The notes: generated by a model from the letters alone, not told the origin. Positions 10,666 through 21,000 are shown, numbered from the stretch's first letter. The stretch is 63,456 nt of DNA from JANSWP01 sp041941305 (GCA_041941305.1 JBGTQJ010000057.1:1-63456), one strand, 5' to 3'. Made by a program: numbers and translations.

Positions 10666-12042
10666 ACCTTAAATCAATAGTTTAATCCACTGATAATCAG
10701 TAGATTCATAGTGTTGATGTTTAGTCCTATCGAACAGCAAGTGTCTAATAATCCCGGGAATGTGAGATGAGGGGAATTAGGTTTAAGTTGAAGTTTAAGT
10801 TTAAGTTTATGTTGAAGTTTAAGATCAAGTTGAAGTTTAAATTCATTGATGTTTTTAGACTTAAGCTTAAACTTAGACTTAAACTTAAAAAGTGAGCCAG
10901 TTCCAATAAAAACTCCAAGACTGCGGCTGTAAGCAAAAGCAGAGGTGATGTTTGAGTCTCCGGTGAGGGGTGGGTCTGCCTTCAACCTACAGCCTTAGAG
11001 TGTTAATTTTGAATGCTGAATGATTGAATTTTTAATGAATATCCAGCATTCAAAATTCAAAATTCCTTCATTCAAAATTGAATGAAAATTAAAGGGGGAA
11101 ACAGGAGGTAAATATTCTAAGAGGGGGAAGAATATGGGGGAGAAATACCGCGAACAAAAAAAAAGGTATTCAAACAGCTTCAAGATGCAACAATTATACC
11201 AAGAGACAATGTGCTATGTTGCTATCTGAATACCGAAACATAAGAGGATTTATTTGTTCACCAAAATTAAACAAAGCAAAAACCACGCCATAAATGCGTC
11301 ACAAATTATGAACAATATTATCCGGAAAAAAGAAAAATAATCTCGCAAAAAAAAAGTACATATCACATCTACAAAACATTGTTTATCAACAACTTATAGT
11401 CATACTCCCATTTTAATTTACAATAAATTATATACATAAATTTCATTTATTTTTATTAGGAATAAAATAATAAATAATCAGTCACAGAGCTTATAATAAA
11501 TAAATGCTGCTAGAAAATACCCGTTTTTTATTATTTTGTGACATGGTATAATTAATTTAATTAGATATTTTTTTTGGGATGGTCAAGGATAACTGAACCG
11601 ACCAATCTCCCCTCTTAATAAATGTTCTTAATTCAATTGAGCAATAAAAATCATCTACGTAAAAAAGCGTAGAGACAATCACCTATTTCTTATCAAACTT
11701 CTGATTATTAAGCGGTCTACCCCTCAATCAATATTGCATTGGCATACTTTTTGGATTTTTGGATCACGACAATTCTCTGTCAAATCCCCTTCCTTTTTGA
11801 ATATATATTCCCCTTTATCTGGTTACATTCATTTTGCGGCATTTAAAATATATGCCAAATTCCTCCCAGGATAATATCGGCTATTTTTACTTCAATCAAC
11901 TGATTATCAAAAACTTAAGAACAAAACAGCTTGAACTTATGATCAAGCTTCATTTGAATAAAACCGAGAATAGTCAATATTTAATCTGGAAATAGAGCAG
12001 ATCTATTAAATCAATAATTATCACATAATAAACACCACTAAT
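10666..12042. other. Gene-free AT-rich spacer with simple and inverted repeats
   Basis: No convincing gene is seen in about 1.4 kb. The stretch holds a degenerate hexamer tract (10780-10892), a 14-bp inverted repeat (11005-11018 with 11044-11057) and long AT-rich runs. A TAATTTTG core on the minus strand (11262-11269) could belong to a promoter for the giant minus-strand gene, but no matching upstream element is visible. The right end contains the upstream region of the first peptide gene. Confidence 0.6.
10780..10892. repeat. Degenerate TTTAAG/GAAGTT hexamer tract with inverted arm
   Basis: The left part repeats TTTAAG and TTGAAG hexamers. The right part (about 10856-10892) carries the complementary CTTAAA/CTTAGA hexamers, so the two arms could pair into an imperfect hairpin. 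It lies 115-230 bp upstream of the giant minus-strand gene. No coding role is apparent. Confidence 0.6.
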
Positions 12043-12159
12043 ATGAAAAAACTTGAGAAACTTCAGCTTGAAACAAACCTTACAATTTTATCAAAGAAAG
12101 ATGCCCTTCAAGTGAAAGGAGGTGGAGGTGACCCACCGCCATGGAGAAAGAAAAAATGA
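12043..12159 (+). CDS. Double-glycine leader peptide, cassette 1 (38 residues)
   Basis: A 38-residue peptide begins MKKLEKLQLE and carries LSKKDALQVKGG at residues 16-27. This matches the Bacteroidota GG-type natural-product precursor leader (L-S-K-x-E/D-M-x-x-I/V-K-G-G). Cleavage after G27 would leave an 11-residue core, GGDPPPWRKKK, which is proline-rich and basic. The stop codon is at 12157-12159, 91 bp before the TPR kinase gene. Such leaders are normally cut and exported by C39-peptidase ABC transporters, but none is encoded in the window. The paralogous peptide at 14936 has the same leader length and also ends in PPPW. A signalling or bacteriocin role is inferred. Confidence 0.75.
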   Translation: MKKLEKLQLETNLTILSKKDALQVKGGGGDPPPWRKKK

Positions 12160-12250
12160 AAACCATGATCCTATTGGATTCTATTATTTATTTATAGTTT
12201 CCAAAAAACAAAAACTGTGAACATCTTTTGTGTAGCACTGTATCAGAGAT

Positions 12251-14359
12251 ATGAAAAACAAGCCGGTATATACTCTTTTACTTTTACTGCTTTTTGGAAG
12301 CAATGGCATTGCTCATTCTACGGATAGCCTCATAACTATACTTCACAATCAAATAGAAAATAAAAACTATGAAGGGCAAATCGCTACCCACTTTGAACTT
12401 GCCAAAATCTACAAAGCTACTCAGGAGAAAAACAATGAATTGGAGCAATTGGAGCAGGCATTAAAAACTGCCAAATTCCACGAAAATCATACTGACCAGA
12501 TTGAGGCACTATTTCAAATTGGGAATTATTACGGTAGGATTCAGGATTATTCCAAAGTTGTAGAGACTTTCAAAGAATTGTTTCTGGAATACCAACCTTT
12601 GGAACAAGAACAACAGATTGATGTATGTGATCACATTTCCAATGCATACAGAAGATTGGGAAATAATGAATTGGCATATGAATATCAATTGGAAGCCTTA
12701 TATCATGCTGAGCAAATTGGGGATTCTTCTTTGATTGCTCGATCACTTTATCAGATTGGCAATATTTTCTTTTTCCAGTACAATTATCCCGTTGCAATTG
12801 ATTATTACCAAAAAACACTGGAAATCTGCAAAAAAATTGATTTCTGGAGAGGTATTTTTAATTGCCATGGAGCTATTGGAGGAGCCTATGATCGTTTAAA
12901 TGAAGCAAACAAGGCTTTAAAGCACAATTTAACTGCATATCATCTAGCTTCTGAACGGGACTATAAACTTGGTCTTGCCTATGCAACCCATAATTTGGGT
13001 ATGTCTTATGCTTTATTAAATCAGCCAGATTCTGCCCTATTTTATTATGAAAAATCAATAAAACTAAAAAATGAACAAAACGATACCTGGGGTTCTATAG
13101 CCACATTAAGGGGGATGGGTGAAGTATACCTGGAATTAGAAAACTTTCCAAAAAGTAAGGAATATCTGAGCAGGGCATACGATTTGGCGAAATCAAATAA
13201 CTCAAAGCCTCGTTTACTTGAAACCTCGATGGCGCTCTCCGACTTTTTTTCAAAAACTCAAAACCATGAACAAGCAAATATACTCCTAAATGAAGCGCTT
13301 GCCTTAAAAGACAGTCTGGCGAATGAAACGGTCCTTCAGAAAATGAGTGACGCTAAAACGAGGTTTGAGATCAAGGAAAAAGAAGAAGCCCTTCTACTAA
13401 AAGACAAGGAAATCAAATCCATTTACACCTGGATTTTGATGGGTAGCCTTGGCTTTACGCTATTGCTATTATGGGCATTATTTAGCAGATATATAAGTCA
13501 AAAAAGGCATGCCAAAGAGTTGGAACTGAAAAACAGGCAAATTGAAAAGCAACATCAAGAGCTCAGAGAAGCTTATTCAGCTCAAAGCATCAGTTCCAAA
13601 CAAATCTTTGAACAAAACAAACAACTGGAAGTGTCTAATACCGAATTAAAACGCTTTGCCTATATAGCTTCTCATGACTTGAAAGAACCATTGCGAACTA
13701 TTGGTTCTTATGCCAATTTGTTAAAAAGAAGGTATCAAAATCAATTGGACAAAAATGCCGATGAGTTTATCGACTTTATTACATCCGGAGTGGAAAGAAT
13801 GTACCATTTATTGAGTGATGTTTTGGATTATTCCAATCTGGACAGGTTTGAATCTTCGGTAGAGTGGATAAAAACAGAAGAAATCGTAAAGGATATTACC
13901 CAATCTTTGAACCATCAAATTGAAGAGAAAAAGGCAATCATCCAATTTACCACTTTACCCGAAATTAAAGCCAATGAAACCCATTTAAGTCAAATCTTCC
14001 AAAACCTCATAAGCAATGCCATTAAATTCACCAATGGCAAGACACCCATTGTACAAATTGGTTCCAGGTTTGCCAAGGGAGTACCCATTTTTTATGTAAA
14101 AGATAATGGAATAGGAATTGAAGATTCCTATCAAGCAAAAATCTTTGATATTTTTCAACGTCTACACACGAATGAAGAATTCGAGGGTACTGGAATCGGA
14201 CTTTCAATTTGTAAAAAAATTGTCGAATCCTATGGTGGCGAAATTTGGGTTGAATCCAGTCCAAATAAAGGCAGTATCTTCTATTTTTCTCTTCCAGTAG
14301 AAACCAAAGGCGTTTCTAGAGAATCTTTCCAAAGCTTACCTTTTGTCGCATCAAATTAA
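12251..14359 (+). CDS. Periplasmic-TPR transmembrane sensor histidine kinase, cassette 1
   Basis: The 702-residue protein has a signal peptide (1-21), TPR units over about residues 40-365, one membrane helix (~391-413), a coiled coil (~415-465), a HisKA domain with the phosphoacceptor His475 in SHDLKEPLR, and a HATPase domain with N box (ISNAIKFTNG) and G boxes (DNGIGI, GTGIGLSICKK). The signal peptide plus single helix place the TPRs in the periplasm and the kinase in the cytoplasm. There is no receiver domain and no adjacent response regulator. TPR domains commonly bind peptides, and the neighbouring GG-leader peptide gene makes peptide sensing a reasonable inference. It is a paralogue of the kinase at 15428, with the histidine at the same residue number. 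Confidence 0.9.
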   Translation: MKNKPVYTLLLLLLFGSNGIAHSTDSLITILHNQIENKNYEGQIATHFELAKIYKATQEKNNELEQLEQALKTAKFHENHTDQIEALFQIGNYYGRIQDYSKVVETFKELFLEYQPLEQEQQIDVCDHISNAYRRLGNNELAYEYQLEALYHAEQIGDSSLIARSLYQIGNIFFFQYNYPVAIDYYQKTLEICKKIDFWRGIFNCHGAIGGAYDRLNEANKALKHNLTAYHLASERDYKLGLAYATHNLGMSYALLNQPDSALFYYEKSIKLKNEQNDTWGSIATLRGMGEVYLELENFPKSKEYLSRAYDLAKSNNSKPRLLETSMALSDFFSKTQNHEQANILLNEALALKDSLANETVLQKMSDAKTRFEIKEKEEALLLKDKEIKSIYTWILMGSLGFTLLLLWALFSRYISQKRHAKELELKNRQIEKQHQELREAYSAQSISSKQIFEQNKQLEVSNTELKRFAYIASHDLKEPLRTIGSYANLLKRRYQNQLDKNADEFIDFITSGVERMYHLLSDVLDYSNLDRFESSVEWIKTEEIVKDITQSLNHQIEEKKAIIQFTTLPEIKANETHLSQIFQNLISNAIKFTNGKTPIVQIGSRFAKGVPIFYVKDNGIGIEDSYQAKIFDIFQRLHTNEEFEGTGIGLSICKKIVESYGGEIWVESSPNKGSIFYFSLPVETKGVSRESFQSLPFVASN

Positions 14360-14935
14360 GTTTCCAAGATATATCAGTGCCTAGCTTTTCTTTTTTCCAT
14401 CCTTTTTAAACAAAAATAAGTTCATAACACTAATACAATGTAAATAAAGATGTCATTCTATTGAAAGCTTCTTTTTTGCGATTGTGTCGTTTGCCAAGGG
14501 CATCCCTTGTCCAAGGGACTCCCTTTAGGATGGGGAAAATACTCGCTGTAGCTCAGGCTACATCTGCGTTTTTCGCCTTGCACTCTAAAAAATAACCATC
14601 CTTAAAAAACAACCTACTTAATTTACAATGTACCAGGTTCTACTTGCAATAAGCTTTCTTCTATATTAAAACTCTTTGTTATTAAAAAAAACCATCATTT
14701 AAAATGGAATTTCTAAAATATTTATATGAACTTTATACTCTATAATATACAATCAGATAGGATGATAATTAATTTTGGCATCAGGAAATAAACGATAACA
14801 ACAGGCTTCACTCATATTTTCATCCCTCCCAGCTGATAATCATTTTATTCTCTGATTCACATATTGGGATTTTTATTACCTTCTCTCACACCTACAATTA
14901 AAAATATTTTAGAACATATAAACTCAACCTTAATT
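14360..14935. other. Spacer between kinase 1 and peptide gene 2
   Basis: No gene is seen. Bases about 14495-14527 hold two near-copies of CCAAGGGCATCCCTT separated by 2 bp. Near 14549 there is a small GTAGC/GCTAC hairpin in a GC-richer patch. The rest is AT-rich. A TAATTTTG promoter-like core occurs at 14770-14777, about 160 bp before the second peptide gene, but no -33 element is evident. Confidence 0.5.
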
Positions 14936-15145
14936 ATGAACAAATCAAATGTTATCAATCTAAACAAGAAATTTGAACAACTTGGAAGGCAGGATATGAA
15001 ATGCATAAAAGGAGGAAATCCTGGCAATGGAAATGGTAATGGTAATGCTTATGGAAATGGTAATGGTAATGGATATGGCCATGGAAACGGGCAAGGTAAT
15101 GGGGGTGGACATGGCAATAATGGCTGCCCTCCACCATGGTATTAA
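14936..15145 (+). CDS. Double-glycine leader peptide, cassette 2 (69 residues, Gly/Asn-rich core)
   Basis: The 69-residue peptide has a 27-residue leader ending LGRQDMKCIKGG, the same length as in cassette 1 with the Asp and KGG aligned. The 42-residue core is a low-complexity GN/GNGNG run with occasional Tyr, His and Gln, and ends in CPPPWY. I chose the ATG at 14936 rather than the in-frame one at 14864 because it places the leader motif exactly as in the paralogue. The kinase gene follows after 282 bp, with a hairpin between. The only cysteines are one in the leader and one just before PPPW. Processing, export and function are inferred from the leader. Confidence 0.72.
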   Translation: MNKSNVINLNKKFEQLGRQDMKCIKGGNPGNGNGNGNAYGNGNGNGYGHGNGQGNGGGHGNNGCPPPWY

Positions 15146-15347
15146 TTAAAAAATAGCTATTAAAAATTTCGGAGTTCTTTTTAACTTCAATATTTAAAGC
15201 TTAGAGCATTTTTTAATTTTCATGATTGACTGAAATGGAACCTATTGATGGAATTTTAAATATGCTCTTAATTTAGAGTGCTGAACATTCGTTTTCAAAA
15301 AACTTGTTTTGAATTATTTTCACAAACGATGAAAGGTAGCATTCTAA

Positions 15348-15389
15348 AAAGTCTTGTCATCAAATCATCAATTTGGCTGACAAGACTTT
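15348..15389 (+). terminator. Hairpin between peptide gene 2 and kinase 2
   Basis: A perfect 12-bp stem (15348-15359 with 15378-15389) has an 18-base loop. It ends 38 bp before the kinase start and is followed by GCTCGTTTATT rather than a strong T-run. It could attenuate transcription from the peptide gene into the kinase gene or act as a regulatory structure. No equivalent is seen in cassette 1. Confidence 0.4.
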
Positions 15390-15427
15390 GCTCGTTTATT
15401 AATCCCCAAATTAATTGAGCAAAAATT

Positions 15428-17506
15428 ATGAAAACAACACAAACAATCTTTATGCTATTACTCATTTTTTTGAGTAATCCCCTATTAGCAGATCCTATTG
15501 ACAGTCTCACCAATCTTCTAGACAAAAATGCTTCCACAAGTAATTTGGAAAAAGTCATCCAACTCAAAATGGCATTGGCAAGTTCATTGATTGACGAAAA
15601 AAACAATGAAGGTGCTATCATCCAACTTCAACAATCCTTAAAACTGGCAGAGCAAAAAGGCTTGAAGCAATATCAGTTTGATATTCTTCTTCAATTAGGG
15701 GGCTTGTTCAGTGATATTCAAGATTATCCTAAAACCATTGAAACCTTAAAAAAACTGTTACAAAATCATCAGCCATTACCTTCCAAAATTCAAATTGAAA
15801 CCTTCGGAAAAATAGCCAATGCATACAGACGGATGGGGAATTTTGAATTGGCTTATGAATATCAATTGGATGCTCTAAAAGAAGCTGAGAAGATTAAAGA
15901 TTCTCTATTGATTGCAAAATCTCTCTATCAAATTGGGAATGTTTTCTTTTTCCAAAATAATTATGAAGTTGCGATTGATTACTACAAACAAACTTTAGAA
16001 ATCTGTAAATTAAGCAAAAGTGACAGAGGCATTTTTAACTCTTATGGAGCCATTGGAGGAGCCTACAATAGAATGAATGAAGCCGAAGAAGCCTTGAAAT
16101 ACAATTTTCTGTCCTTGGAATTGGCAAAGAAGATGAATTATAAGATTGGGGTAGCCTATGCTACTCACAATTTAGCTATTAGTCATTCTCTTTTGGGCAA
16201 GTATGAGGCTGCATTGGATTTCTACAACCAATCCCTTGAAATAAAAATGCAATCAAATGACAAATGGGGAATCATTGCTACTTACAGAGGTATCGGAGAT
16301 ATATATACCAATTTGGAAGATTTTCCCAAGGCCCTTGAGCATTACAATCAAGCATTAGAACTTTCAAAGGAAATCAATTCAAAAGTTCGCCTTTTGGAAA
16401 CCTACCTTTCCTTTGCCAAATACCATCGAGCAACCGGGGAATTTGAAAAATCTACAGATTTTTTATTTGGGGCTATAGATATGAAGGATACTTTAATTAA
16501 CGAAACTACACTTCAAAAGATGAGTGATGCCAGAACGCGTTTCGAGATTGAAGAAAAGGAGGAAGATTTATTACAAAAAGATCAGGAATTAAAATCACTT
16601 TACGTTTATGCTTTGGTAGGTACAACGATTTTGCTTCTATTACTGTTATGGGCTCTTTACAGTCGCTACCGCTCGCAGATTGCACACAATAATGCACTTA
16701 AGCTGAAAAATGAGAAAATTGAAGATCAGCACAGCGAATTATCAGTGGCTTATGAAACTCAAGCAATGGCAGCAGAACAGATTGCCCAGCAAAACCTTCA
16801 ACTTGAACTAACAAATAATGAACTAAAACGCTTTGCTCACATTGCTTCACATGACCTAAAAGAACCACTCCGCACAATAGGTTCCTACACTTCTTTATTA
16901 AAAAGACGATATAAAAATAAGTTTGATCAGGATGCAGATGAATTTTTGGATTTTATCACCCAGGGTGTGGATAAGATGTATAATTTACTGAATGATGTTC
17001 TGGACTACTCAAAATTGGAAGCTGCTCAGGGAAATTATGATCCTATTGATTCTGAGAAAACTGCTAATGAAGTAGTTGAGTCCTTAAATCAATTGATTCA
17101 GGATAAAGGAGCAGAAATTCTGGTTGACAAACTCCCTGAGATCAATATTCAAAAAAGCCATTTTATTCAGATTATTCAAAATCTATTGGTCAATGCTTTA
17201 AAATTTACGAACGGCAAAGCTCCGGAAATCAAGATTGGTTACATAAGAAATGGCAATTCCAATGTATTTTTTGTGAAGGATAATGGGATTGGTTTTGATC
17301 TAAAATATCAGGATAAAATCTTTCAGATTTTCCAGCGTTTGAATGGCAAAAATGAATTTGAAGGCACAGGGGTTGGACTTGCAATATGCAAAAAATTAGT
17401 TGAGCAATATGGCGGAGAAATATGGGCAGATTCAATCCCTGGTCAGGGAAGTACCTTTTATTTCTCTTTACCAATGAAGGTTGAAAATATGCAGGAAGTA
17501 ATTTAA
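15428..17506 (+). CDS. Periplasmic-TPR transmembrane sensor histidine kinase, cassette 2
   Basis: The 692-residue protein has the same plan as the kinase at 12251: signal peptide (1-21, ending LLADP), TPRs (~40-365), one membrane helix (~391-413), coiled coil, HisKA with His475 in SHDLKEPLR, and HATPase with VNALKFTNG, DNGIGF and GTGVGLAICKK. Both lack a receiver domain. Similarity runs along the whole length, and long blocks such as AYEYQLxAL and SLYQIGN are shared, so this is a tandem paralogue. It follows the second GG-leader peptide gene. Its likely role is a sensor that phosphorylates an unlinked or nearby receiver; the ligand is unknown. Confidence 0.9.
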   Translation: MKTTQTIFMLLLIFLSNPLLADPIDSLTNLLDKNASTSNLEKVIQLKMALASSLIDEKNNEGAIIQLQQSLKLAEQKGLKQYQFDILLQLGGLFSDIQDYPKTIETLKKLLQNHQPLPSKIQIETFGKIANAYRRMGNFELAYEYQLDALKEAEKIKDSLLIAKSLYQIGNVFFFQNNYEVAIDYYKQTLEICKLSKSDRGIFNSYGAIGGAYNRMNEAEEALKYNFLSLELAKKMNYKIGVAYATHNLAISHSLLGKYEAALDFYNQSLEIKMQSNDKWGIIATYRGIGDIYTNLEDFPKALEHYNQALELSKEINSKVRLLETYLSFAKYHRATGEFEKSTDFLFGAIDMKDTLINETTLQKMSDARTRFEIEEKEEDLLQKDQELKSLYVYALVGTTILLLLLLWALYSRYRSQIAHNNALKLKNEKIEDQHSELSVAYETQAMAAEQIAQQNLQLELTNNELKRFAHIASHDLKEPLRTIGSYTSLLKRRYKNKFDQDADEFLDFITQGVDKMYNLLNDVLDYSKLEAAQGNYDPIDSEKTANEVVESLNQLIQDKGAEILVDKLPEINIQKSHFIQIIQNLLVNALKFTNGKAPEIKIGYIRNGNSNVFFVKDNGIGFDLKYQDKIFQIFQRLNGKNEFEGTGVGLAICKKLVEQYGGEIWADSIPGQGSTFYFSLPMKVENMQEVI

Positions 17507-18001
17507 ATTCGAGTTTTTGAACTGCAATAAATAATACCCGATGTGGTAAAGATGCTCTTTTTATCTTCTTTTTGATCAATTCCTCTCTGTATTACTGCAC
17601 CTGGCAATTTTAACATCCTTGATTTTGCGGCTAAGCATTTCAAAAATTTTCAAGACTCACTTAAATACTCGGGACTTTATTTGAAAAGGTTTTGTTTATG
17701 AATCCGTCCACCGAATAAAGTACACTGTAACTTAAGTTTTCTATCATTTAGTTTCCGCGCCTGTGGCGCGAAAACAGGGGAGATTTGGGGGAGAAACGAG
17801 GTGCGATGCACTTCGTTTCTCCCCCAAGCCCCCTTCCTGAGCCGCCGCAGGCGGCGAAGAGTATTAGCATACTTAGTTTACAAAGTATAAAGTCTACTTT
17901 GTTCAAAAAAAACCTGACACTTTATATTCACTTTCCAAACATCTTTCTAGCTTTGCTTTTGTTATCAAAAAAGTGACTTTCCAAGGAACTATAAACATTA
18001 T
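17507..18001. other. Spacer with GC-rich hairpin cluster
   Basis: No gene is seen. The first 240 bp are AT-rich. From 17755 to 17856 there are three hairpins in a GC-rich patch: CGCGCC/GGCGCG around TGT, a 20-bp stem at 17785-17827, and GCCGCC/GGCGGC at 17841-17855. A further 8-bp stem, ACAAAGTA/TACTTTGT, follows near 17880-17902. The patch differs in composition from its surroundings and may be a dispersed intergenic element. Confidence 0.5.
17785..17827. repeat. 20-bp stem, 3-base loop inverted repeat
   Basis: The arms 17785-17804 and 17808-17827 are complementary over 20 bp with one G-T wobble, around a GAT loop. There is no following T-run, so it is not a typical terminator. It resembles a REP-like or small non-autonomous element. 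Confidence 0.7.
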
Positions 18002-21000
18002 ATGAATCTCAAAATCATCTCAGCCGGGGCAGGATCTGGCAAAACCTATCGCCTCACTTCCGAAATGGTAGCCTTGCTTGCCTCTGGGAAAGTGCGTGCC
18101 AATGGTATCATCGCCACTACTTTCACCAATAAAGCAGCTGCGGAATTACAAGAGCGGGTTCGCGTTCGGTTACTCGAAGAGGGCTATGCAGCTGAAGCAG
18201 ATGATTTAACAAATGCGCTTATCGGAACCGTACATGGTCTGGGGGTAAAACTGCTCAAACGATTCGCCTTTGAAGCTGGAGTCTCACCTGAAGTCACCAT
18301 TATTGCCGATGAAGATCAACAAAGCCTTTTCAACAAAAGCCTTTCTACCGTTTTGACTCATGATAGGGTAAATGCGATTGAACAATTGTGTGATAAGCTT
18401 GGATTGCACAAAAGAGAAAGGTTCGATTGGCGGAGAATTGTAAAACAAGTGACCGAAGTAGCCCGAACCAATAATTTTGGAGAAGCACTTTTGGAAAAGA
18501 GTAAACACTTGTCTTTTGAAAGTTTCAGGCAATTATTGGGTGATTCCCATCCTTCTGAAAAGGTAGATTTAAAAGAAAGCAGCAGGCAGGTACAAATTGA
18601 GATGGAAAGCTGGCAAAAAACCGCACAGCAAATACTTGAAACCACTATTCAAAAACTGGAAAATGGAGAAGATGCCACAAAAGTCACCCAGACAGCTATC
18701 AAAGATTTAAAGAATCTATTGAATGAATTGAAGACAAGGGGAGCCTTATTCTGGCATCAGTGGGTCAAAATCTCTAAAATCAAAGTAGGAGCAAAAAGCA
18801 AGGATGTTGTATCAGACTTAAAACTTGTAGCGCAAAAACACGAAGCGCATCCCGATTTTCAAAATGATATCAAAAGTTTTATAGACCATATTTTTGATAT
18901 ATCTATTGCTTCTATTAATGAATTTGATGCTTATAAAAAAAGCCGGGGATTGATCGATTATACCGATATGGAGGTGTTGATCAAAGAGTTGTTAAAAAAT
19001 GAAGCAGTGCAGGAAGTTTTAACTGAAGAATTGGATTTACTGATGGTCGATGAATTTCAGGATACCTCCCCCATTCAATTGGAAATCTTTTTGAAGTTAT
19101 CTCAATTTGCAAAACATAGTGTTTGGGTTGGCGATCCCAAACAAAGCATTTATGGATTCAGAGGTGCTGAACCAAAACTGATGCAAGCAATTATTGAAAA
19201 AACAGGAGGGGTAAAATCTGAAGACATACAGGAGTACTCCTGGCGCTCCCGTGAAGATATTGTATTTGCTACAAATGCGCTCTTTGTCAAAGCCTTTTCT
19301 GAATTGCCCAAAGAACAAATTGCGCTCAAACCAAAGCGGCAAAAAATAGCCTCAAAAGATAGCGTAAATACAGAAAATGAACCAGCAACTGTTGGCGAGG
19401 CATTGATTCATTGGCACCTAAAACCAGATGTCGAAGGAAAACGACTTCCAGGGAAACCGTGGATGGAAAATGCAATTGCTTCTACTCTCAAAACCATGCT
19501 TGAGCGGAATCCCTTGATTTTGCCAAAGGGAGAAAAGGATTATCGGGCAGCTCGCCCTGGTGACGTTGCGATTCTATGCAAAACCAACTTTCAATGCCAG
19601 GAAATAGCAGAAGCATTACATAGAGCGGGTTTGAAAGCTGCAATTTCAAGAGCCGGGCTTTTGCGCACAGCAGAGGCCAAGTTGATTTTGGCTTGTCTGA
19701 AGTTTATTTTAAATAAGTATGATTCCCTTTCCATTGCTGAAATATTACTCTTGGCTGCAAATTTGAGGATTGAAGAAATCATTGAAGACAGGCTGGTTTA
19801 TCTGGAAAAACTCGGAAGTGACGCGGCAGATTTCAAATGGGGAGAAGAATATGATTTTATCCAAAAGCTGAATAAAATGCGTGCACTGGTGGTTGAATTA
19901 TCGAGTGCAGAAATATTAAATTTATTGCTGGAAGAGCTGGATTTGAGAAGAGTTATTGTTAGTTGGGGAAAAAAGGAACAACGGCTAGGAAATGTGGATA
20001 TGTTACGCAAGTTTGCCTTGCAATATGAAGAAGCTTGTAACCGCCTATACACTGCCGCCTCACTGGGAGGATTTCTACTTTGGCTCAATGAATTGGAAAA
20101 TGCTGGAGGGGATAAGCAAAGCAGTGGTGAGAGCATTGATGCAGTAAATGTTTTAACCTACCATAGAAGCAAGGGTCTGGAATGGCCTATTGTTATCTGC
20201 AACAGCCTGGAGGCCAATCTAAGGGGAGATGTTTGGGGTGTTTCTATTATCCCGGAAAGTGAAACCATTGATTTAGGCAACATCTTGGGAAACAGGTGGT
20301 TGCGTTATTGGGTAAATCCTTATTCAGACCAGATTCGGGGAACTGTTTTGCACGAAAGGATACAACAATCATCGCAAAAAGCAGAAGCCTTGAAAGCTGC
20401 GCTTCAGGAAGAAGCCAGATTGTTGTATGTGGGTATAACCAGAGCAAGAGATTATCTTATTTTTCCAACAAGACCAAAACCAACTTCCTGGCTCAACAGA
20501 GTCTGGCAGGAGGGTAAAGACGACTACCCTACCCTGGATCCTCATAGTTTTGAAACGCCCTGGGAATGGAATGGAAAATTCTTAAATGCCGAAACAGAAG
20601 TCTTTGTTTATCCTAAAGATTTTGGTTATGCCGAACAGGAAAAGGAACAAATAGAATTCATTGAAGAAAGATCCGGGAAGGAAGCGCACCTACCATATGT
20701 AATTGACTTATACAATGAAACCCTTAATGGAGAGATTAAATCTGAAGCCAATAACATTCATCAATATGCCTCCCCTATACTTTTAAAGGAAAACAACGAA
20801 AAATACATGGTCGCCAAAGTAATGAAAGCATTCCTCACTGCCGACCACCTTGAATATGATCTGATAGAAAGAATCGAAATGGCTTCCGCCTTTTTAGAGC
20901 GTTATGAGGTAGAAGACTTGATGGAAGCCAAAGCCATGCTTAAATTTTCTACCACCTGGTATAATTGGCTTGAAAGCCAATACAACATCATAAAGATGCA

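Noticed and set aside
10666..12042. Insertion sequence or integrase remnant in the long spacer
   Set aside because: No transposase motif, no terminal inverted repeats with target duplication and no sizeable frame were found.
14540..14600. tRNA-like D-arm GTAGCTCAG
   Set aside because: The D-arm-like string is present but there is no acceptor stem or T-arm (GTTCGA) at the right distance; it is only a short hairpin.
14864..14935. Longer start for the second peptide gene
   Set aside because: It would add 24 residues that break the match to the first peptide leader; the ATG at 14936 gives the same 27-residue leader.
17755..17856. Terminator for kinase 2
   Set aside because: It is about 250 bp past the kinase stop and lacks a T-run; a GC-rich intergenic element fits better.
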